The notes under the pieces were generated by a model. The model did no database searches, had not been told where the DNA came from, and saw only the letters and a list, made by a program, of their open reading frames with translations. Below are positions 13,939-21,800 of a stretch of DNA of 23,929 nt, piece by piece (the stretch's first letter is position 1; the number at the start of each line of letters is the position of its first letter). The translations under genes and the position numbers were made by a program. The DNA comes from a virus, in the IMG/VR virus record IMGVR_UViG_3300020470_003465, positions 1-23,929 of that record; one strand, written 5' to 3'.

Positions 13939-15792
13939 TCAAAGTTTCATAATGAATGCAAGAGCATAATATGGAGGTCTGTTTTCGTGTGCCTGACCAC
14001 CACCTGCGGATCCAGTGTCAACAGCGGATCCATTACCGCTCGATGTGGCTACACCACCTGGAGGTGTTCCAGTACCCTCAGTGTATGCAGAGTGAGTGTG
14101 AGCTGGAAGTTGACTGACAGTAAGAGTAACCTCCGCTGATCCACCAGTATCTGCAATACTATACGTATCTCCACTTCCAACAATAAACCTATTTCTTAAA
14201 TCTGGAGTTCCATTTGAACCATTACAGAGTGCCCATCCAGCAGGAACAGATACACCAGACCACATGATAATACCACCAATTGGAATTCCACTACCAGTGA
14301 TGGTAAATGTACCACCCATTCCAACATGAGAGGTACACTGATAATAGAGTGAATCGGGAGCATCTTGTCGAACTTCAAGAGTTACAGTTCCGTTTGATGC
14401 TCCATTATTTGTAACCCCATCAGTATATGCGGATCCACCCGATCCAAAAGTTGATTGAATCTGAAATGGATGAGCACCCATTCCATTTACGAATTTATAC
14501 GTTTTACCTCTTTGAAGATAAAGGGTTGGATCATTTTGCGATCCATCTAATCCAGGACCAGTGAATGTATAGTGGTTAGTGCCACTAGCACCAAGAGTCC
14601 ATTGACCCTCTGTTATATCAGAAGCATCACCATAGAATGTTCCAGATGTTACAGATTGTGCCACAGATACATTTGTTGCAGTTACAATACCAGCAAATTC
14701 TGCGTTTCCAACTGCGGTAATTGTACCACCAACTCCAGATGCTCCAATTTCAAATCCACCTCTTGCGGTAACGATACCAAGAGAATCTACGTTGGTTACA
14801 TCTTCATAAGTAAGAACACCAGTAAATGTTGCGGCAACACCTGTAATGTTTCTAACATTGATATCAGGTGTTCCACTTAATCCTGTTGCATTACCAGTTA
14901 CATTACCTAAGAATGATGTAGCAGTGACAACACCAGTAACATTTACTCCAGTTGCAGTAATAATTCCACTTGCAGCATCAGCGGTGATAGCAGTTCCTAC
15001 GGTTACTGATGTATAAGCAGTTAGAACTCCAACTGTTGTGACGCCACTAATGTTTACGTTGTTAGTAAAGGTGGCAGCCGTGCCAGTGACAATATTGTCA
15101 GTTGCTGCAATACCGGTTATACCCTCACCAGATCCAACAAATGATGTTGCTGTAATGATACCAGCACCTACATCAATACCAGTTGAGTTTGCTGTGATAA
15201 TACCTGCAATAACTGCTGATGCAGCGGTTGCGACACCAGAAACTGCAAGTGTGGTAGTTGTAGTTACACCAGTAACTTCTAAGTCATTTTCAATCTTAAC
15301 TTTCTTTGTGGTGCTAATTCCAGTACTAGTATCATAGTCAGCCCATTTGGATGATCCACCACTTCCACCACCTCCACCGGAAATAGAAACTTCAGAAATG
15401 CCAGTAATTCTACCATTAGAATCTACTACAATTTGAGCAACATTTGATGCATCACCATAAGTAGCAGCAGAGGCACCAGTTAATCCAGTCAGACTAGATC
15501 CATCACCACTAAAACTAATAGCAGTAATAATACCCGAAGTGCCATCCATAGTAATGGCAGTACCCACTTGCAGAGTTCCTTGTGGATTGGTAGTTCCGAT
15601 ACCAACACTAGAGAGAGTGTTAATACCAGCACTAGTTAGATCCCAAGTACCACGAGACAGAGTGCTTCCATTTCCAAAACTTAATGCATATAATTCAATA
15701 AAATTATCATTAATTTTTCCACCAGCTTTTCTTAAATTATCACCTGTACCATCATTTGGAGCTGAACCGGTGTTTATTCCCTGTCTTGCCAT
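13939..15792 (-). CDS. Tail fibre protein with tail-collar tip and cupredoxin-like domain
   Basis: This 617-residue fibre protein has four parts. Residues 1-40 form the attachment motif common in phage fibres, APNDGTGDNLRKAGGKINDNF followed by ELY. Residues 60-390 are a beta-repeat shaft rich in GIITATSF-type units, with a Gly/Ser linker at 139-148. Residues 395-500 look like a cupredoxin: LYLQRGKTYKFVN (424-436), H441 in AHPFQI, and YYQCTSHVGMGG with C486, H489 and M492. Residues 503-617 are a phage tail-collar domain (PF07484 type): IPIGGIIMWSG, PAGWALCNG, TPDLRNRFIVG, QLPAHTHSAY (H565, H567, like the metal-binding HxH of T4 gp12) and the end PPYYALAFIMKL. It is probably a short tail fibre or baseplate appendage that contacts the host surface. 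A perfect TATAAATA lies upstream. Its position between the gp7-like and gp8 genes differs from T4. Confidence 0.88.
   Translation of the reverse strand: MARQGINTGSAPNDGTGDNLRKAGGKINDNFIELYALSFGNGSTLSRGTWDLTSAGINTLSSVGIGTTNPQGTLQVGTAITMDGTSGIITAISFSGDGSSLTGLTGASAATYGDASNVAQIVVDSNGRITGISEVSISGGGGGSGGSSKWADYDTSTGISTTKKVKIENDLEVTGVTTTTTLAVSGVATAASAVIAGIITANSTGIDVGAGIITATSFVGSGEGITGIAATDNIVTGTAATFTNNVNISGVTTVGVLTAYTSVTVGTAITADAASGIITATGVNVTGVVTATSFLGNVTGNATGLSGTPDINVRNITGVAATFTGVLTYEDVTNVDSLGIVTARGGFEIGASGVGGTITAVGNAEFAGIVTATNVSVAQSVTSGTFYGDASDITEGQWTLGASGTNHYTFTGPGLDGSQNDPTLYLQRGKTYKFVNGMGAHPFQIQSTFGSGGSAYTDGVTNNGASNGTVTLEVRQDAPDSLYYQCTSHVGMGGTFTITGSGIPIGGIIMWSGVSVPAGWALCNGSNGTPDLRNRFIVGSGDTYSIADTGGSAEVTLTVSQLPAHTHSAYTEGTGTPPGGVATSSGNGSAVDTGSAGGGQAHENRPPYYALAFIMKL
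14293..14610 (-). other. Cupredoxin-like domain inside the tail fibre protein
   Basis: Residues 395-500 of the fibre protein. The pattern LYLQRGKTYKFVNGMGAHPF followed about 45 residues later by YYQCTSHVGMGGTFTI parallels plastocyanin (a strand, FVN...PH, then YCSPHQGAGMVG). Candidate ligands are H441, C486, H489 and M492. The His-to-Met spacing is two residues shorter than in plastocyanin, so copper binding is not assured. Confidence 0.7.
14623..15615 (-). repeat. GIITATSF-type beta-repeat shaft of the tail fibre
   Basis: Residues 60-390 contain degenerate repeats built on G(I/V)(I/V)TATSFxG and SGVxTxxT. Examples are GIITAISFSGDGSSLTG (87-103), GIITATSFVGSGEGITG (211-227) and GVVTATSFLGNVTG (287-300). 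They are typical of trimeric beta-structured phage fibre shafts. Confidence 0.75.
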
Positions 15793-15811
15793 TATTCTTT
15801 GGGTTTAAAAA

Positions 15812-15819
15812 TATTTATA
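15812..15819 (-). promoter_or_regulatory. Late promoter, perfect TATAAATA, before the tail fibre gene
   Basis: The minus strand reads CAGTATAAATATTTTT. This is an exact match to the T4 late promoter core, 19 bases upstream of the fibre-gene ATG. The TAA in the motif is the stop codon of the giant gene. Only a weak AAAGA ribosome site follows. Confidence 0.7.
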
Positions 15820-18800
15820 CTGTGTAGTTCTTAAATTTAAGAAAGCTATCTCTTATCAAAATATCAGAAGTGGAAATTCCAGCAATTCCTTCTAAAGTAT
15901 GTGCAGTATAAGAATTATTCTTTGTCCTTGCGACAAGATCAATTTTACCCCAAGAGAACTCTCCAAAGTAATTTGAAGTTGATATACCACCAGCATATCC
16001 AGAATTTTCACTATGATCCATGGTTACTGTCTCGTCATCCATAAAAATTGTAGTAACACTAAAGTTAATAGTTCCAATACCACTCAATTCAGAATTAACT
16101 CTCAAGACATTTGTTGAAATTCCACCAACATTTCTAGAAACAACTGAAACTCGTTTTGCTTGATGCACTGTATCAATAAATTGAGTTGCAAATCCTATCT
16201 GATTACCTTCATTATCAAATGTTTCAATTGTTGAATTTCCTTCGACACTAGCATTTGAATTAAAGATAGTGAAGTAATCGTTAACAGATATAGAACTTAA
16301 AGTAACAGCAGTTCCAACTAAGTCAGGATCTCTAAGGAAAGAATCATATGGAATATGAAGATCCACAATTACTTCATTGACTCCACTAATTGTTGTAGTC
16401 CCAAATCCAACAATAACTCCAGAATCACCAACATAAGAAGAAACATTACATGCTTCCTCAGAATATGCTTGAGGTTCAATTAATACACTTGGAGGATTAC
16501 TGGTAGTATATCCAGTTCCAGCATTTGTTAAAGTAATAGAAGTAACTTCACCCGATGTTAGAGTTGCAGTTGCAACCGCAGTTGTACCCAAACCAATGGA
16601 TTGAGATGTGCTACCGATAGTAACTGATGGTACGGAATCATATCCAGATCCACTTTCTGTTATTGAAATAGAAGAGATAGTACCAAATTCAGAAACAACT
16701 GCAGTTGCAGCAGCAGCTACCTTAGTTTCTTGTTTTATAAACTTAATTTTATTTTGGAATGTAAGACTTGTATCATTCTCGTTTTGAGAGTTAAATATAG
16801 GTCTTAAATTATCAACATAGATTGCTGTAGATCCCACTCCAACAGACTTAATAATGTATGCACTTGGGTTAATAACTGGTTCATAAAGTTCTCTATCCTT
16901 ACCAACAGGAATATCATTGATAAAGACATCTTCAGTTTGTCTACACCAAACTACTGGTCTTTCTAAAGTAACATCTGCTGTGTTTCCTGGTCCAGAGTAT
17001 GGATTTGTTCCAACTAAGTTAGTTGATTTAATTTGATCGACTACTCTCTCATCTTCATCCAAGGAAGATGCTTGTCCAATGGACGCATCATGCATGATTT
17101 GAAGAGTGTCTCCCTTCTTAACAGTTTCAATTATATTTCTAAAGATAACATCAGTATCTCCAGTTCCTTTGTAGAACAAGATGTTAATAGAATCACCTAT
17201 TTTTGGTGCCTCTGTAAATGTAATGATACTTCCACCAGTAAATGTATATGCCTCACCTGGAACTTGAAGTATGTCATTTACAAATATGAGTAGAACGTCT
17301 TGAACGTTAATTTTAGATCCTTTGCGAGTAACAATGGAAATTCTGTTTCCTGCTTGGAAAAGTGGGAAGTCTTTTCTAGTTCCATCAATAAAATCTCTAA
17401 CATTATCAAGAGCTTGAAGTTGCCCAACTGACCAACCAGAGAAGGCATCATTAAAGACTTCATCTATAGTAAGTTGGAATTCATTTGCAGTAGAGAAAGA
17501 TGATGTCGTTGGTATACCAGTAAGTCCACCAACGGGAACTGTCAATATTTCACCATTACCAAATCCATATCCAGTATTTCTAAAGGTAAAGTCAATGACA
17601 CTAGATCCTTGACCAACTACAATATCAACAACTGCGCTGGTTCCTACTCCAACAACACTTGAAGAAGAATAATTCAAATGAATATTAGAGTAACTTAGTG
17701 GATCGTCGATTACAACATCAAGTGGTTTATTGACTTTACCACATCTTGCATAGAAATGTTTTCTAGTTGAAATACCAGTGTTTATTTCAAAAGTTGTACT
17801 GTCAATGACTTTAAGAACATTTGTTCCGTCTACTGCTGGGTCATTTCCGCTAGCAGAATTGTTGATTGCTCTTGGTGCAATAAGAACAGGTTGAGCAGTT
17901 CCTCCACTTTGGAAGAAAGTTGGAACTGTAGAAACACCAGCATTGATTTCAAATTCAGTGGAACTGTTAACTGCAGTTACCTTAGCACCACAATAAACAG
18001 GGTCTGTTGTTCTTGGATAAGTATGAGTGGATGACCCACCATCAAGTCCACAAGTAAATCCAAGACCGGTCAGAAGAACGTCACTCTTTTCTCCAGTAGT
18101 AGAAAGGTTATGAGCAGCTGATGTGGTCACAGTCATAATGCCACTTACGTTATTATAAATGGCGTTAGTGACATTAACTGGTCCTGCACCACTATAATCA
18201 CATGTGAACGCTATACCAGAAACAATAACTTGATCATCGAAAGACAATCCATGTGCAGTTGATGTAGTGACTGTTGTTAATCCGGTTATTGAATTATAAC
18301 CAACATTTGATATATCTCTTGGTGCATAGAATACCTGGGAGTTTGTAACCGCAACTCCAGTAATATGTCCACCAGATATTGATGCAGTTCCGATAGAAAC
18401 AATGTTCGATCGTGCTGTAGAATCTGTTCTGATAGCAACATTAACAGTCGTTTGTATTCCAGCTCTATATCCAGAACCACTGTTACCAATGGCGATAGAG
18501 GTGATGGTTCCAGAGGCAGATACAACAGCAGTTCCACCAGCAGATATGAGTGGTTGATATCCAAGACCTTCCTCAGATCCAACAGAAACAATAATTCCAC
18601 CTTTAGGGAAACTAGAGATTCCTACATCTGGACCAAGTGGAGATGTTTCTGTACCCTGGAAAGCAATCGTAGAAATTCCAGCAGACTCATTAATGATATA
18701 TTGGTCAGAGAGTCCTGGTGCTTGGAATACACTGTTGATTAAGATGATTCCATTTTCTGTAGAAATTCCTGATACATTAGATCCGGTTTGTTTTAATGTA

Positions 18801-21800
18801 AATTCATTTTCCGTGCCATTGAACTGATCCGAAATATTATCAAAGATATAGTTTTTATGATAGGATTCATCGGAGGTGTTTTCAATGCCAGATCTCATGA
18901 AACTTCTACCTTGGAAACTAGAACTGGTTGATATTCCAGTCCAATCTCTTTCATCTGGTGGATTTGTTGTAGAACCAATAGGAACATTTCCAAATGGTGC
19001 CTCTACAAAATTAAGATGATTATCAACGATGTTATAGTTGCCAGTAATCTTGGTTACAAGTGTTCCGGTTCCATATCCAGATAAGACCGTGCCTAACCAA
19101 GGTCTACGTACTCTAATGGCATTTGTTGATCCAATACCAACACCTTCAATTTTCATTATCTCTGATCCTATTTGTATCAAATCAGATCCAAAGAAAGATG
19201 TTATGCCGCTAAATTTTATTAAATTGTCAACGTCAAAAACTTGCTCAGCAAGAGTAGTTGTTACCGAAGTGGCCACAACTGGTGACTGGATAAGATTATC
19301 CAAAGCAACAAGCACTTTGGCATTCTGGTTTGTTGAAATAAATCTATGGGATGTGCCAATACCGACACTTTCAAGTTCAACAATTTCTGGAATTGATTTA
19401 AGTGCATTTTCTGCGCTGGTGGCAATTTTAATGTTGTTGTCGTCAACTTTAACTGCAAACAGATTGTCTCCGGGCAAGAATGTAGTATTAGCAGCGCCAA
19501 CAAATGTTGTTGTTGCAATACCGACAGCAGATGAAGCTGTTCCAACATGAACATATCTAATTTTTTCACCACTTACAAAGAAGTGATTTGGAATCTTAAT
19601 TGCATTAGTTGTTACGTTAACAATATCGCTATCATTACCTAAGAAATATCTTTCAAAAATAGGTTCGTTTTCATGAGTTAATGCAAACTCTCTCTTAATG
19701 TCAGATTCCGTTCCAAAATATTCTCCAAGTCCATCACCAATAGATGCATTTGTAAATCCTACACTGGAACTATTATCGGAGTTATCATTGACAGTCAAAG
19801 CATTCATGTAAACATTAACTACAGTGTCAATACTTGCATTTGGAGTAAACACAAGAGAAACCGTTCCTGCAGCAGAAACTCTTGATCCAAATGTTCCAAG
19901 ACCTGATGCAGTTTCAACGTTTGCATATTCGGTCATGTAGACATCATATGAATTAGTTGTGTCTACATAATCGTCAACCAACACAATTTCCGACATTTGA
20001 GTGGAAGTATTAGTTGTATCAATAACTTGTGCAATAAAGTACGCACCATCATGATCATTTTGATATTCAGCGACCGTAGTAATTCCTGGAGTTCCTGACG
20101 CAGATATACTTGTCGTTCTACCTTCAAGTCTAGATCTTCTCAGATTGATAGTTCCTATTCCGGTGGAGGTATCTGTTGCAAGTCCAACAGTGACTGTGTT
20201 AACAGCACCAGTTGTTCCAATACCAGTAGCCGTTGGAATAAAGTCAACTTTTAACGTTGATCCATCAAGATATGCATAATATGTTCCAACACCGGTTATT
20301 GCATATTCTCCAGGACTGGTTGATAATCTACCGTATTCGAGAATTTCTACATTTGTTCCATCGTGAACAATATTTAATTCAATTGCTTCAAATTCATTTC
20401 CAGAAACATCAGTGTTGATGTTAACCAGAACTTTTGCAGAAGTATAAGTGTTTGCAATAGAAACGATGGTTTTAGTTGTATTGGATGGAACTTCAACACT
20501 CTTAGTATCGATTAAAACAACTCCACCAAGACTTGTGCTTCCAGTGCTCAGAACAGTATCTTTTATATTGTATCCGAGGGTAATAATATCGTAATCATTA
20601 ATAGTAGAATTACTTGGGTGGAATTGCAATTGTGCATCAGAACCAGCAAATGCAAAGTCAAAAGATCCTTGATCATAATGAGTTTCAACTCTTGCATATT
20701 GATTCATGTATCCATTAGATCCATCATGCAGTAAATCAACCAGCATCAATTGTCTTTGAGCTACGAATCTCTTGTCTCTTATATACGTTATGTACTTTTG
20801 AAGTCTGGCATCTGATAATGGTGTGGTTGCAACTACACTGAAATCTGTTGGTCTTGGATTACTATTAAATTGACCACTCAGATCATCGATGGAAAGAACC
20901 CTATTTCCAACAGATTCAAAGAAATCAGTTAAGATTCTATTTGAGAATATAATTTCATTTGAAATTGTCTTCGTATTTTGATTTAGATTATTTTCTGCAA
21001 CTAAATCAAAATCATAAACACAGTGTAGACTTGCAAATCCATCTAAGTGATTAACAGCATCTAATGTGGTAAGAGCAGTTGTGAGACCAACAGACATGCT
21101 GTTCTCATTCACGGTTTCCAATTGATAATCAGAGAACTTTCTGAATCCTAATGTGTGATTTAAACTAGCAACAGAATCGTTCCAGGTATCATATGGAACT
21201 TTAGACTTAATAGAGTATGAGAAGTTTTGATAGTAGAAACTATCTTGAATTTTTTGAATATCTTTATTTAAGAATCCAGTGTCGTTTTGCCATCCTTGTG
21301 CTATTTTGGATGATGTTTGCAAGTTTACATACTCTACATAAGATTTGATAGAAGAAGCGATTCCCTGAGTTTTTGAACTTGTTCCCTCTATAATCTCTCC
21401 AACTTTAAACTTATTGTCTGAAGAAACTCTTAAGGTTACAACTTTTGTATCCCAACTATCAACAACTCCTATTGCAGAATCAGATTTAACTGTCTCTCCA
21501 ACAATGAAGTTATGGGTATCTAAAAATACATCGAAAGATGGGAATCGTTTTTGTGCCAGTATCTTTCCAGAAGAATTTACAGAATCAAATGTTCCTGGAA
21601 TTTCACTTCCAACGAGAAGATCAGAAACATTGAATGACACATCACCAATTCCACCCAAGTTTTCAGTGACTCCGGTCACTGAGAACAGTTTATAATCATA
21701 AGCGGATGAATTATATCCTTTTCCTGTTGATCCAACACCAACACTAACTCCCTCTACAAGAATTTTGTCTCCAACTGCAAATGGGAAAGAATTAATTGTG

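Noticed and set aside
18286-18600. Minus-strand frames of about 100 codons inside the giant gene (also 19261-19572)
   Set aside because: Leu-rich out-of-frame readings of repeat-containing coding sequence, without supporting signals.
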